A stretch of 50,427 nt of DNA from a virus: the IMG/VR virus record IMGVR_UViG_3300009553_000804, positions 1 to 50,427 of that record. One strand, 5' to 3'. The notes under the pieces were generated by a model. That model was not told where the DNA came from, did not search any database, and was given only the letters and a program-made list of their open reading frames with translations. Shown one piece after another: positions 1 to 8,431 of the stretch. Every line of letters starts with the position of its first letter. Position 1 is the first letter of the stretch. Position numbers and translations under genes: made by a program.

Positions 1-2955
1 ATGTTCCTCGTCGTCTGCTCGGCAGTAGCGGCACTCGCTTGCCGCGACATCGAACGTCCGCTTGATACGCGCGGATCGAAACCGATAGCGCAAGAACAGC
101 AGGGACCGACTGTCGTGCTCTCGCTTACGTGCGCAATGACGAGCAGTTCTGCGACCATTACATGTAAAGCACCAACTACGGCCGCTCCGCGAGGAGTGAG
201 CGCAAGTGTGATTTATGGTGCGACTGCTACATACGCCATTTTCTTTCCGGTCAGTCTCGTGAAGGACACTGTCGCGCATACGTGGCAGTTCACCGCGTAC
301 GTGCAGAACCTACTCAAGCAACCGATTGGCACGCTCAATGGATCGACGGTCACCGGCGTGAAGGTGTTCATTTCCGACTTTCACGTGACGGCCGGCACGG
401 GAACCGTGAGCGTCGCGAATGCGGATGGCACCAGCACCTTCACGGCTCCGAACCAACCGTATTTCAACTACAACCAGATCGTTACGCCAAGCGGATACAC
501 AAGCAACAAGCTTTGGAAATTCAACGTGCCCAACACAGTTACAGCTGTAAGTATGAGCATTCTCATCTCGACCGATTTTCCCGCAGAGCAGAACGTGACT
601 GCGCTGCCTCCCGCAACGAAGCCGACGTGGTTCAGCAATGATTCAAGTTGGGTCGGCCCGGAGCACAACGACTTCCTCAAGCGCGTAATCACTCTCTGCT
701 TCAGGGATGCAACCACCCTTCCAGATCGGCAGTTGGCGGTTGCCTACGTGAATGGGACAGTCGTCGGCGGTGCCCCTATGTCGACAGGTGACGGATGTTA
801 CTATGTCCAGGTCGCGGATGATGGCTCTGGCACGCAGCTCGATGGCGCAGTCACCAGGCTGAAAACACTACCTCAGGTAGAGGTTGCAGCGCCTACCTAC
901 GGAGCGTCGCCCGCATCTTTAAAGCCGCGCGATGGTCCGAACTGGACTGAATGGAAGCTTTGGCCAGACTCGATAGGAGAGGAAGACAACTGGGCGCTCG
1001 AAGCGATCAACGCGCCAATGGCATGGGGGTGCAGCACTGGAAGCACTGACGCTCAGATCTCGGTGATCGACCATAATTTCCTTGATGAGGAACTTTCGTC
1101 AAACGTGGCGAGCGGCTCCTCTAACCTGAACGCGTATCCTGTAGACACTTTGCAGCATGGCGCACGAGTTAGTGCCGTCTTGGCGGCACGCGGCAACAAT
1201 TCCTCCGGCATGACAGGTGTAATGTGGCGGGCAGGTTTGCGTTTGGTCGAACTGTCGGATTATTACAAACCCACCTTTGCTGACTACGGTCAACTGATCG
1301 AACAGGAAGGGACCGCCGGCGTCAAGGTCGTCAATATTTCGTATTGGAAAAATTGGCGTCGGCGTCTGAGCACAAAGGCAGATACAGCTAAAGTCTTTGA
1401 AGCCTTCAATGCAATGATGTTTTACCTGCGCCGCTCCAGTAACAGCAAACATCTACCGCTCATTGTTACCGTTGCCGGCGACAGCAATTTCGATGCGTTT
1501 CAGTCCGTTATGCCAATTCTCCACGATTCGTTGCCGCTTCGCTCACTCATCGTTGCTGGCAGTACAAGAAAACGAACACACTCGACGAAATACTCGGGCT
1601 ATGGGCGGCTAGTAGATGTTTACGCGCCCGGAGAGGACCTAACGTCGAATTATATTCAAGCTCAAGGCGATACCGTTGTAGAAGGATCTGCAGACGGAAC
1701 ATCGTTCTCGGCTCCACTCGTAGCCGGCACCGCGGGGCTTCTTCTTTCGTTTGACAGCACAATTATGGTGGACTCGCTTCGCGCCTATATCCTCGAAGGC
1801 GCCGAGCGCGGAAACCGATCGATTACGGGACCGGACGGCACACAACATTATCTCACGAATGCGTACGAATCTCTAAAGCGCGCGGCTGAACGACCCGGTG
1901 CACCGCTCTGTGGAAACCGTGTCTGGAGCGTCAACGGACGGGTGGTCGCGATGCGAGATTCGACCGTGCGCGATACGCTCTTCTCAACGGGAGAGTCAGG
2001 CGGCTACATGACTGTGATGCATGGCGGCCACCGAATCGATTTTTTCGGCGACTCGTCTTTTAAGAGCCGCGCGTTCGTGCTGAAGGGCAACGCCTGGACT
2101 GAGGCGGCAAACCCCGACACGCTGCCGTCGGCCATCACTGGCGGCTCGGCCTACTCCGAGCTCCAACTCTCACACAACGGCGATAGCGTCGTCCTAGTCC
2201 AGGCATCTCAGAGCGCGACAGCCGAACAGTTCAACGTGTCCGTGAAGGCCGTCGCCACGGGCACAACCCACTCATTGAGCACGATCACCGTGCCGCTTGC
2301 AAACAACACTTCGCACTTTTGTAGGCAGCAGGGCGCGACGTTCCATACTGACACTTTCCCACCCTTTACTGTTCATTTTACGGGCTACGTGTGCGGCGAC
2401 ACGACTGGGGTGGATGGCAGTTTCCAGACTGCCGACGCGCGAGCGGCGTACTCCCCTCTGGGCGATCGAGTCATTGTGACGATCAATCGAAGGACAACAC
2501 AAACAACCGCCATACAGACGTGGCAGACGTGTCCTTGGTCGACTCCGGATCCGTCTACCGGCGTCCAACAGGTTCAGTGCCGGTCCTCGTCTTATCAGGA
2601 GACCGATTCGGCGGCGTTGGTCTATGGAGTTCGCACCGCCGATGGCGTCGCGACCCAATTGCCGAGCCCTGCGGCGGGCGACGTGTTTTGGAGCGCCGTC
2701 TCGGAGCCCGGCGTTGAGCTAGTGACCGGCATCGGCGCAATCACCACGACTTGGCAGAGTCTACCGCTGGCAAATGCAACCTGGTCTTCCACAAACACGT
2801 CCTTGCTGGTAAATAACTGTCGGCTTGAATACAGGACGCTAGCGACCGGCGCTGTCAACTTGACCGTCGCGACGAACGACCCGTGCACAGCAGGCGGCAT
2901 AGAAGGAACGGGCACGTTCAGTCCTCGTCGCGTCGCCAATAGCGGAGTGTACTAG
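1..2955 (+). CDS. S8 (subtilisin-like) serine protease, probable lipoprotein
   Basis: Host gene. A 984-residue exported protease. The N-terminus is a short hydrophobic run ending in ALAC (Cys14), which resembles a lipobox, so the protein is probably lipid-anchored outside the cytoplasm. The catalytic triad of family S8 is visible: Asp357 (VIDHN), His386 (QHGARV) and Ser568 (GTSFSAP). The usual oxyanion Asn position reads AGDSN (Asp494), an unusual substitution. About 350 residues precede the catalytic domain and about 400 beta-rich residues follow it, which may be substrate-binding or surface domains. The ATG lies at base 1 and the signal peptide is short, so the true start may be outside the window. 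A terminator follows directly. Confidence 0.85.
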   Translation: MFLVVCSAVAALACRDIERPLDTRGSKPIAQEQQGPTVVLSLTCAMTSSSATITCKAPTTAAPRGVSASVIYGATATYAIFFPVSLVKDTVAHTWQFTAYVQNLLKQPIGTLNGSTVTGVKVFISDFHVTAGTGTVSVANADGTSTFTAPNQPYFNYNQIVTPSGYTSNKLWKFNVPNTVTAVSMSILISTDFPAEQNVTALPPATKPTWFSNDSSWVGPEHNDFLKRVITLCFRDATTLPDRQLAVAYVNGTVVGGAPMSTGDGCYYVQVADDGSGTQLDGAVTRLKTLPQVEVAAPTYGASPASLKPRDGPNWTEWKLWPDSIGEEDNWALEAINAPMAWGCSTGSTDAQISVIDHNFLDEELSSNVASGSSNLNAYPVDTLQHGARVSAVLAARGNNSSGMTGVMWRAGLRLVELSDYYKPTFADYGQLIEQEGTAGVKVVNISYWKNWRRRLSTKADTAKVFEAFNAMMFYLRRSSNSKHLPLIVTVAGDSNFDAFQSVMPILHDSLPLRSLIVAGSTRKRTHSTKYSGYGRLVDVYAPGEDLTSNYIQAQGDTVVEGSADGTSFSAPLVAGTAGLLLSFDSTIMVDSLRAYILEGAERGNRSITGPDGTQHYLTNAYESLKRAAERPGAPLCGNRVWSVNGRVVAMRDSTVRDTLFSTGESGGYMTVMHGGHRIDFFGDSSFKSRAFVLKGNAWTEAANPDTLPSAITGGSAYSELQLSHNGDSVVLVQASQSATAEQFNVSVKAVATGTTHSLSTITVPLANNTSHFCRQQGATFHTDTFPPFTVHFTGYVCGDTTGVDGSFQTADARAAYSPLGDRVIVTINRRTTQTTAIQTWQTCPWSTPDPSTGVQQVQCRSSSYQETDSAALVYGVRTADGVATQLPSPAAGDVFWSAVSEPGVELVTGIGAITTTWQSLPLANATWSSTNTSLLVNNCRLEYRTLATGAVNLTVATNDPCTAGGIEGTGTFSPRRVANSGVY

Positions 2956-2968
2956 CGGCAAGACAAAG

Positions 2969-2999
2969 CAGGCCCGTGCGTTCTGCGCGGGCCTGTTTT
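2969..2999. terminator. Rho-independent terminator after the S8 protease gene
   Basis: Inverted repeat CAGGCCCG (2969-2976) and CGGGCCTG (2988-2995) followed by TTTT. AAAG upstream of the stem gives a T-rich tail on the other strand as well, so it may work in both directions. It starts 14 bases after the protease stop codon. Confidence 0.8.
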
Positions 3000-3000
3000 G

Positions 3001-3242
3001 CTTCTAAGTATCTCGGCGATGTACGCGATTTCCGCGGCCGAATCTCTGCGGCAACGAAGCTGACCATCCCATCACGCGCACGATCCAATCGGTACGAGGC
3101 GTGCGCTCGTAAGCAGGAACGAAGCACGCTCAAGTGCCCGACGGGAGCGAGTTCGCTCACCGAGTTCACTCACTGCAAAGCCGGCATCATTCACGGCTCA
3201 CAAGAGGCTACCACGTGCGTTGCTCAACACAAAGCGCTACAA
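3001..3242. other. Host intergenic spacer without a supported gene
   Basis: The 240 bases between the protease terminator and tRNA-Ser(GGA) carry short open frames only, none with a ribosome binding site or family resemblance. It probably holds the 3' end of the seryl-tRNA transcription unit. Confidence 0.4.
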
Positions 3243-3330
3243 CGGACGAGGTGGGATTCGAACCCACGGTACGCTATTAACGTACACACACTTTCCAGGC
3301 GTGCGCCTTAAACCACTCGGCCACTCGTCC
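3243..3330 (-). tRNA. tRNA-Ser(GGA)
   Basis: Complete 88-nt class II tRNA on the minus strand. The acceptor stem pairs GGACGAG with CTCGTCC, the discriminator base is G as expected for serine, the variable arm is long, and GGTTCGAATCC forms the T arm. The anticodon GGA is encoded by TCC at 3294-3296. No CCA is encoded. In the unoccupied chromosome it would follow tRNA-Ser(CGA) in the same direction. The prophage now separates the pair by almost 44 kb. Confidence 0.95.
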
Positions 3331-3413
3331 CTACACACTCGCTTCCACTTGCACCTCGGCGCTCAACCCCGCGCAGGTCGTCGAGACCCACGGAAGCCAA
3401 GCGCCGAGTCGTC

Positions 3414-3469
3414 ACGGACAGGGTGAGATTCGAACTCACGAAACGGTTGCCCGTTCTCCGGTTTTCGAG
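3414..3469. other. attL: displaced 3' half of tRNA-Ser(CGA)
   Basis: These 56 bases are identical to 47167-47222. They run from the 3' end of the tRNA-Ser(CGA) gene through the T arm and variable arm to the anticodon loop, and then the sequence departs into phage DNA (CTCTG instead of ACCGG). This is the original host 3' half, left as a pseudogene fragment after integration. The strand-exchange point should lie within the repeat, probably at the anticodon stem-loop, as in many tRNA-targeting integrases. Confidence 0.92.
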
Positions 3470-3575
3470 CTCTGAGATAAGCCTCACAGACAACATCTCA
3501 AGCCTTACGGGCTTCAATTTCAGGCCCGCGAGGCGACACTCTACGGCATAGGGCGACAGCACCCGACAGCCTACC

Positions 3576-3594
3576 GTGACCAATTCCGTGACCA
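3576..3594 (+). repeat. Left integrase arm-type repeat pair
   Basis: Two GTGACCA copies 12 bp apart form a 19-bp unit that matches 47112-47130 at 18 of 19 bases. The two units lie just inside the two ends of the prophage and come together around attP after excision. That is the expected place for arm-type sites of a tyrosine integrase. Confidence 0.65.
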
Positions 3595-3632
3595 GTAAAG
3601 CGCCATGGTGCGCGCTATGTTCGCGGCAAAAA

Positions 3633-3682
3633 TGTTGTCCCACAGGCTTGCTTTGCTACTATAACAGTGCTATTGTTGTCCC
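3633..3682 (+). promoter_or_regulatory. Rightward early promoter flanked by TGTTGTCCC repeats
   Basis: TTGCTT (3648-3653), a 17-bp spacer and TATTGT (3671-3676) form a plausible sigma-70 promoter before the replication genes. It has the same build as the promoters near 20.4 and 42.15 kb: GGCTTG, N17-18, TATT, then TTGTC. The 9-bp direct repeat TGTTGTCCC at 3633 and 3674 brackets it at a 41-bp distance, about four helical turns. The repeats contain half of the GACAAT/ATTGTC-like operator and suggest repressor control. Confidence 0.6.
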
Positions 3683-3745
3683 GCGGGCGGAATACAGCGC
3701 TATGGCGGCGCTCCCCCGCGTCACACAACCCAAGAAAAGGCTACC

Positions 3746-4057
3746 ATGAGAACCCCAACCATGGAAGCCGCGGGCTCTACCCCCCGGCTTCTCCCGCACC
3801 ATCCGCACATTGCGACCTCGCGGCGCAATGCCGAGCGGCTCACAAAGTTATACCCAACGCACCGCGAGCGCATCCTCGCGCACCTCCGCATCCACGGCGC
3901 CTACGGTTCGACTCGCGCGGAGCTCGCATTCGACCTCGGCCTCAAGATTCAGTCCGTGTGTCCGATTGTGTTCAGGCTCCGCGAACAGCGGGAGCTCATC
4001 GAGACGGATCGCCAGCGCGATGGCGGCTACGTGCTCGTGGCGGTGGACAATGCGTAG
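3746..4057 (+). CDS. Winged-helix-like DNA-binding protein
   Basis: A 103-residue basic protein. The segment RERILAHLRIHGAYGSTRAE (about 42-61) followed by LAFDLGLKIQSVCPIVFRL resembles a winged helix that recognises DNA by helix 3, and is followed by an EL-I wing. It is the first gene of the left early operon and is preceded by AACCCAAG plus AAAAGG, a form of the leader motif seen before many genes here. It overlaps the next gene by eight bases. It could be an early regulator or a replication accessory factor; the exact role is unknown. Confidence 0.7.
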   Translation: MRTPTMEAAGSTPRLLPHHPHIATSRRNAERLTKLYPTHRERILAHLRIHGAYGSTRAELAFDLGLKIQSVCPIVFRLREQRELIETDRQRDGGYVLVAVDNA

Positions 4058-4325
4058 GCCCACCCCGCTGGACGGCCCTGAGATTGTCGCCGCGATTGCC
4101 GAAGGCCACACGCTTCGCGGGCGCCGCAATGGCTCGGCGCTCACCTTCACCTTCGACATGCTGGATAAGGACTCCGGGCGCACGATGCCCGTGGAGCATA
4201 CCGCCGTGGTGCTGTTGCAAACGCGGCGCCTCGTGCGACTCGTGACCGCGGACGGGTGGCAGACCGTTACCGGCACGCTCACAGATGAGGGGAAGGCGAT
4301 GGTGGCGGAGGTGCTCAATGCCTAA
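4050..4325 (+). CDS. Hypothetical phage early protein
   Basis: A 91-residue protein starting at the ATG that overlaps the end of the previous gene (ATGCGTAG), a sign of translational coupling. It begins MRRPTPLDGPEIVAAI. It has alternating strand-like segments (TFTFDML, TAVVLL, VRLVTADGW) and no recognised motif. It overlaps its downstream neighbour in the same way. Family unknown. Confidence 0.6.
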   Translation: MRRPTPLDGPEIVAAIAEGHTLRGRRNGSALTFTFDMLDKDSGRTMPVEHTAVVLLQTRRLVRLVTADGWQTVTGTLTDEGKAMVAEVLNA

Positions 4326-4563
4326 GTCATCCGGCTTCGAGCTCACGGCGGAAGGCCGCGCGGCCCTCGCGAACGGAACGAGCATCCCCGAGCGCCTCGA
4401 TGCGCTCGCCCGTGCCTTCTCGGAGCTCTCCGCGCGCACGATCCGCTACTACTCCAACGGCCAACACGCTGTAGCGATGCAGCTCATGGCCGAGCTCCGC
4501 GATGAGCTCGTGGAAATCACGTGCGACGTGCGAACGGTGCTCGGGGTGAGTATCGATGACTGA
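4318..4563 (+). CDS. Hypothetical phage early protein
   Basis: An 81-residue, mostly helical protein starting MPKSSGFELTAEG at the ATG that overlaps the previous stop. The helical run IPERLDALARAFSELSART followed by AVAMQLMAELRDELVEI suggests a small helical bundle or a dimer. It overlaps the DUF1376 gene by eight bases (ATGACTGA). Function unknown; coupling to the replication genes is the only clue. Confidence 0.6.
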   Translation: MPKSSGFELTAEGRAALANGTSIPERLDALARAFSELSARTIRYYSNGQHAVAMQLMAELRDELVEITCDVRTVLGVSIDD

Positions 4564-5464
4564 GCGGAGCCAACCCGAGCTCCCCTTCCCCGCCATGCCG
4601 CTCTACGTCCGTGATTGGATGGCGGGTCGTGCGGTTCGGTTGATGACGCCCGAGCAGCGCGGCGCCTTCATCCAGCTCCTGTGTGATGCGTGGGCGGACC
4701 CCTCCGAGCCGTGCACGCTCCCCGATGACGATGCGGAACTCGCCATCCTCTCCGGGCTGGGGGAGCGATGGGAGACCGCGGGCGCCAAGGTGCGCGCGCA
4801 ATTCGAGCCCACCGAGTCCGGGCGCCTTCGCAACCCGAAGCAATGGACCGTTTACACGGGGCTCGTGGAGTATCGCTCCAAGCAGAGTGAGGCCGGAAAG
4901 GCCGGGATGCGCGCCCGTTGGGGCGCAAAGGACAATGGAGAGCCAGCGCCAGAGGCCAATGACCACTCGGCGGACTTTCTCCGTGCGTGGGAGCTCTACC
5001 CCAAGCGCTTTGGCGGCAACGCGAAGAAGCCCGCCCACAAGGCGTGGGTGGCACGTCTCCGCGAGGGCGTGAGCGAGGATGAGCTCATCATCGCCACCAC
5101 CAACTACGCGGCGCACATCCGCGCGACGGGCAAGGACTCCACCGAGTACGTAATGCAAGCCGCCACCTTCTACGGGCCTAACGAGCGGTGGCGTGACTAC
5201 CTCGAAGCACCAGCGCACGGCGGCGGAACATCGCCATCCGTGGAGCGGTGGGAGCTCTACAAAAAGCACGAGCTCACCACGCTTGAGGGTGGAGACTACA
5301 CCGCGCGCATCGCGGAGGCCGTAAAGGCCGGGGTGTGGCCAACCGAGGAGGACGCCAAGCGAGAGCTCCAAGCGGTTCGACCATGGGACATCGCGGCGAA
5401 GGCTCGCTCAACCCAATGGGCCGCTGAGGAAGTGGCCAAGCGTCTCCGGGCGGTGGCCTCGTGA
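4556..5464 (+). CDS. DUF1376-type replication protein
   Basis: A 302-residue protein. The first 110 residues match the DUF1376 (YdaU-like) pattern: MPLYVRDWMAG, then LMTPEQRGAFIQLLCDAW, then an R-NPKQW segment and a YRSKQSEAGKAGMRARWG tail. Proteins of this kind in phages are usually replication initiators or helicase loaders and lie before dnaB or dnaC homologues, as here. The C-terminal half carries a second helical domain (AHKAWVARLREGV). It overlaps both neighbours by a few bases, so it is part of one translationally coupled operon with the helicase. Confidence 0.75.
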   Translation: MTERSQPELPFPAMPLYVRDWMAGRAVRLMTPEQRGAFIQLLCDAWADPSEPCTLPDDDAELAILSGLGERWETAGAKVRAQFEPTESGRLRNPKQWTVYTGLVEYRSKQSEAGKAGMRARWGAKDNGEPAPEANDHSADFLRAWELYPKRFGGNAKKPAHKAWVARLREGVSEDELIIATTNYAAHIRATGKDSTEYVMQAATFYGPNERWRDYLEAPAHGGGTSPSVERWELYKKHELTTLEGGDYTARIAEAVKAGVWPTEEDAKRELQAVRPWDIAAKARSTQWAAEEVAKRLRAVAS

Positions 5465-6117
5465 GCCTCCGCCTTCTAGACCTCTATTGCAAGGCGGGTG
5501 GCGCGGGCCGCGGATACGCAGATGCGGGCTTCGAGGTGGTTGGCGTAGACCTTGAGCCACAACCCAACTACCCCTTTCGATTTATTCAGGGTGACGCGCT
5601 GGCCTACCTCGATGAGGTGCTCGCCAGCGGTCACGACTTCGACGCCATCCACGCGAGTCCGCCATGTCAGGCGTTCACCGCCTACAAGCGGCGCCCGGGC
5701 CACGTTCGCCCGCGACTCGACCTTATCGCCCCAACCCGCGAGCGTCTCCGCGCTACCGGCGCCCCCTACATCATCGAAAACGTCGAAGGGGCGCCACTCC
5801 TCAACGCGGTGCGTGTGTGTGGCTCCGCCTTCGGGCTCGATGTGCGGCGGCATCGCTATTTCGAGTCCAACATCCCGCTCGTGGGCACGCCGTGTAACCA
5901 CGGGTGGCAGACCGCGCGCTTTCCGCAAGCCACCAACCGCGCCAATAAGAGGCGCACCGTGGAAGTGGGCGCGTGGCGCACCTCGCACCTCGCGGCGGAC
6001 GCTATGGGGATAGACTGGATGACCCTCGATGAAATCACCGAGGCAATCCCGCCCCTCTATACGCAATGGCTCGGGCGCCAGCTCCACGCCTACATCCGCG
6101 CGCGGAGGGCAGCGTGA
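5461..6117 (+). CDS. Phage cytosine-C5 DNA methyltransferase-like protein
   Basis: A 218-residue SAM-dependent methylase of the Dcm fold. Motif I is LDLYCKAGGAGRGY (about 5-18), motif IV with the catalytic Cys is SPPCQAF (about 66-72), motif VI is ENVEGA, and the motif VIII region is RRHRYFES. The protein is shorter than restriction-type C5 methylases (over 300) and has little room for a target recognition domain, as in a common group of short phage methylases. The start is GTG overlapping the previous stop (GTGA). It would modify phage DNA or protect it from host enzymes; its target is not readable from sequence. Confidence 0.8.
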   Translation: MSLRLLDLYCKAGGAGRGYADAGFEVVGVDLEPQPNYPFRFIQGDALAYLDEVLASGHDFDAIHASPPCQAFTAYKRRPGHVRPRLDLIAPTRERLRATGAPYIIENVEGAPLLNAVRVCGSAFGLDVRRHRYFESNIPLVGTPCNHGWQTARFPQATNRANKRRTVEVGAWRTSHLAADAMGIDWMTLDEITEAIPPLYTQWLGRQLHAYIRARRAA

Positions 6118-7445
6118 GCCGCGAGCTAGACCTCCCCTATTCCCTTGAGACCGAGACGGCGGTGCTTGCCGCGTGTCTCATGGAGGAGGACGCCTTTACG
6201 GTGGCCTCGGCCATCCTCCACGAGGAGCATTTCCACATCGAGCGCCACCGCGCGGTGTGGCGCGCCTACACGGCGCTCCGCTCCACGGGCGAAGTGTTGG
6301 ACCCGCTCACGCTCCACGATGCGGCCAAGCGGGCGGGCGAGGCGGAGAAGATACCAAAGGAGTACATCGGGGAGCTCCTCGATGCTGTCCCCACCGCCGT
6401 CAATGTCGGGTACCACTCCAAGATTGTCCGCGAGTACGCGGAGCGCCGCGCGCTCATTGCCGCCGCGCGCCAGCTCGAAGCCGCGGCGCGCGAAGGGAAG
6501 GAGAAGGCCGTGGCCATCGCCGCGACTGTCGCCGGGGAGCTCACGCGCGTGGCCGCGGTCACCTCCAAGCGAGGCTTCCGCGCGGCGGGTGAGCACGTGT
6601 GGAAAGTGATGGCGGACATCGAGGCCCGCGCGAACGGGAAAGCGCCTCCGGGTATCCGCACGGGCTACGCGGCCATCGATGAGCACGTGGGCGGCTTCCG
6701 CGGAGGAGACCTCATCATCCTCGCGGGCGTCCCCGGCTCGGGCAAGACGGCGCTCGGCGTCTGCGTCCTCCTTAACGCCGCGCTCGACTACGGCGTAGAG
6801 GGCGCGATGGTGAGCGCTGAGATGACCTCCACCGCGCTCGTGGAGCGGTGCCTTTCCAATTTGGCCTTCATCGAGTCCGGCGCGCTCCGCAAGGGGCGCT
6901 TGGATAATGACGAGTGGCGGCGCCTCACCGAGGCGGGCGCCACGCTCGCCAAGCTCCCCTTCCACATCGATGACACGCCGCGCCCGGACGTGGGCGAAGT
7001 GTGCGCGCGGCTCCGACACCTCAAGTCAAAACACCCCGCGCTCAAGGTGGCGGTGGTGGACTTCATCCAGCTTATCCGCTCGAAGGACGATGAGATGATC
7101 GCGCTCGCACTTACGAACATCTCCTATGAGCTCAAGGGCGTAGCCAAGGAGCTAGACATCGCAGTTATCGCCACGTGCCAAGTGGACGCCTCGGCGGTGG
7201 AGAAGAGCGAGACGCCGCGCCCGCAGCTCCACCACCTCCGGTGGAGTCAGGGGATGCGCGAGGCCGCGGACTTCGTTGGGCTCGTGTATCGCCCGAAGGT
7301 CTACAACCCGATGGCGGAGGACAACATCGAGGTGTCTTTCCCGAAGGCGCGAGACCTCCCGACGTTCACCGCAACCCTTCGGTGGGTGGGTAAGTACATG
7401 CGCGCCGAGGACCACCCGGACCATCTCACCGGGAGGGCCGCGTAA
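6114..7445 (+). CDS. dnaB: Replicative DNA helicase, DnaB-like
   Basis: A 443-residue hexameric helicase that unwinds the fork for phage replication. The N-terminal DnaB domain (ETETAVLAACLMEEDAF) is followed by the RecA-like core with Walker A GVPGSGKT at about 204-211 and Walker B VAVVDFIQLI at about 312-321. The C-terminal GMREAADFVGLVYRP segment matches DnaB motif 4. The GTG at 6114 is chosen because it overlaps the upstream TGA (GTGA) and gives the standard N-terminus SRELDLPYSLETE. The DUF1376 protein upstream is the likely loader or initiator. Confidence 0.93.
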   Translation: MSRELDLPYSLETETAVLAACLMEEDAFTVASAILHEEHFHIERHRAVWRAYTALRSTGEVLDPLTLHDAAKRAGEAEKIPKEYIGELLDAVPTAVNVGYHSKIVREYAERRALIAAARQLEAAAREGKEKAVAIAATVAGELTRVAAVTSKRGFRAAGEHVWKVMADIEARANGKAPPGIRTGYAAIDEHVGGFRGGDLIILAGVPGSGKTALGVCVLLNAALDYGVEGAMVSAEMTSTALVERCLSNLAFIESGALRKGRLDNDEWRRLTEAGATLAKLPFHIDDTPRPDVGEVCARLRHLKSKHPALKVAVVDFIQLIRSKDDEMIALALTNISYELKGVAKELDIAVIATCQVDASAVEKSETPRPQLHHLRWSQGMREAADFVGLVYRPKVYNPMAEDNIEVSFPKARDLPTFTATLRWVGKYMRAEDHPDHLTGRAA

Positions 7446-7588
7446 TGGACACTCCCAAGCATTTCCGTAACTGCACGTGGCCCGCGTGCCTCGAAGGGAG
7501 CGCGTGCCATGCCGCGTGTGACCGCCCCATCGTCCCCGCGGAGGCGCCCACCTCGGCGCCCGCCGCGCCCGCGATGGTGGCTCGATGA
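7445..7588 (+). CDS. Small cysteine-rich protein
   Basis: A 47-residue frame that starts with an ATG overlapping the helicase stop (TAATG) and ends in an ATGA overlap with the nuclease gene, so it fits the operon without gaps. CTWPACLEGSACHAACD holds four Cys with a metal-binding spacing, followed by an Ala/Pro-rich tail. Function unknown; it may be a small zinc-binding adapter. Confidence 0.55.
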   Translation: MDTPKHFRNCTWPACLEGSACHAACDRPIVPAEAPTSAPAAPAMVAR

Positions 7589-8088
7589 ACGGGTGCCCGA
7601 TGAAGTGCGGCCCCGCCTCGGTGTGCGCGCAGCTCGCGAAGTGCCGCATTGTGAAGATGGAGAAGCCCGCGCGCTCGGAGCGCATCGCGAAGGTGGCGCG
7701 CGTGCCGCTGGAACACCACGAGCAACGCGCCCTCTTCTCGTGGGCGAGAGTCACCAAGAAAGCGCTCCCCGAGCTCGGAGAGATGTTTGCCGTGCCGAAC
7801 GGCGCACGGACGGCGATGAGCGTAGCCAAGCGCCTCAAGGCCGAAGGACTCAAGAAGGGAGTGGAGGATGTGATGCTCCTCGTGGCTCGCGGTGGATACC
7901 ACGGGCTTCTTATCGAGATGAAGCGTGTAAACGGCGTGGATTCCGATGTGAGCGATGAGCAACGCGAGTGGCACGACATCCACCGCGCGCGCGGCTTCTT
8001 GGTGGTGGTGTGCAACGGCGCGGAGGAAGCCAAGGCCGTGCTCCTCTCCTACCTCTCGCAAGAGCCAACGCGGGTGGTGCGCCGATGA
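7585..8088 (+). CDS. VRR-NUC domain nuclease
   Basis: A 167-residue protein with the VRR-NUC fold of the PD-(D/E)XK superfamily: EHHEQRALFSWAR (about 46-58), FAVPNGARTA, GLKKGVEDVMLLVARGGYHGL, the catalytic IEMKR, then EQREWHDIHRARGF. Stand-alone phage versions are regarded as Holliday-junction or other structure-specific endonucleases and would resolve recombination or replication intermediates before packaging. The Cys-rich start (MNGCPMKCGP...CAQLAKC) resembles a small zinc knuckle. ATGA overlaps couple it to both neighbours. Confidence 0.88.
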   Translation: MNGCPMKCGPASVCAQLAKCRIVKMEKPARSERIAKVARVPLEHHEQRALFSWARVTKKALPELGEMFAVPNGARTAMSVAKRLKAEGLKKGVEDVMLLVARGGYHGLLIEMKRVNGVDSDVSDEQREWHDIHRARGFLVVVCNGAEEAKAVLLSYLSQEPTRVVRR

Positions 8089-8426
8089 GCCTTGTGGCCA
8101 GTGGCGGACACCGCAAGCTCACGGTGCGGCGCGTCCACGATGTCCCGGCGCGCGCGCTCGTGTGTCCCGCGGGACACAAGCACAAGGCGCAACCTCACCT
8201 CCTCGGCCCCGTGGGCGTGTGTTGCTCATTTCGACCACCTCCGGGGGACGCGGGCGTGTGCGGAGTGTGCGCCGCCTACCTCCCCCTCACAGATGGAAAG
8301 GTGCGCGTGGTGGAGTGCACCTCCGCGGAGCTCATCGAGATGGGTGAGCTCAGGATGGATGCCGAGGCCATGGCTCAATACCTCGGCGTGGCGTTACCTC
8401 TTGCGGGCCAGCCCGCGCGAACATAA
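8085..8426 (+). CDS. Cys/His-rich hypothetical protein
   Basis: A 113-residue protein beginning MSLVASGGHRKLT at the ATG overlapping the previous stop. Cys and His pairs (CPAGHKHK, CC, CGVCAAY) suggest a zinc ribbon, followed by a helical C-terminus (ELIEMGELRMDAEAMAQYLG). Last gene of the coupled run that starts at 3746; a perfect hairpin follows at once. Function unknown. Confidence 0.55.
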   Translation: MSLVASGGHRKLTVRRVHDVPARALVCPAGHKHKAQPHLLGPVGVCCSFRPPPGDAGVCGVCAAYLPLTDGKVRVVECTSAELIEMGELRMDAEAMAQYLGVALPLAGQPART

Positions 8427-8431
8427 AATGT

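Noticed and set aside
3667-4245. 192-residue rightward frame overlapping the first early genes
   Set aside because: Runs through the promoter and shows Pro/Arg/Ser-rich shadow composition. The coupled genes at 3746, 4050 and 4318 explain the region better.
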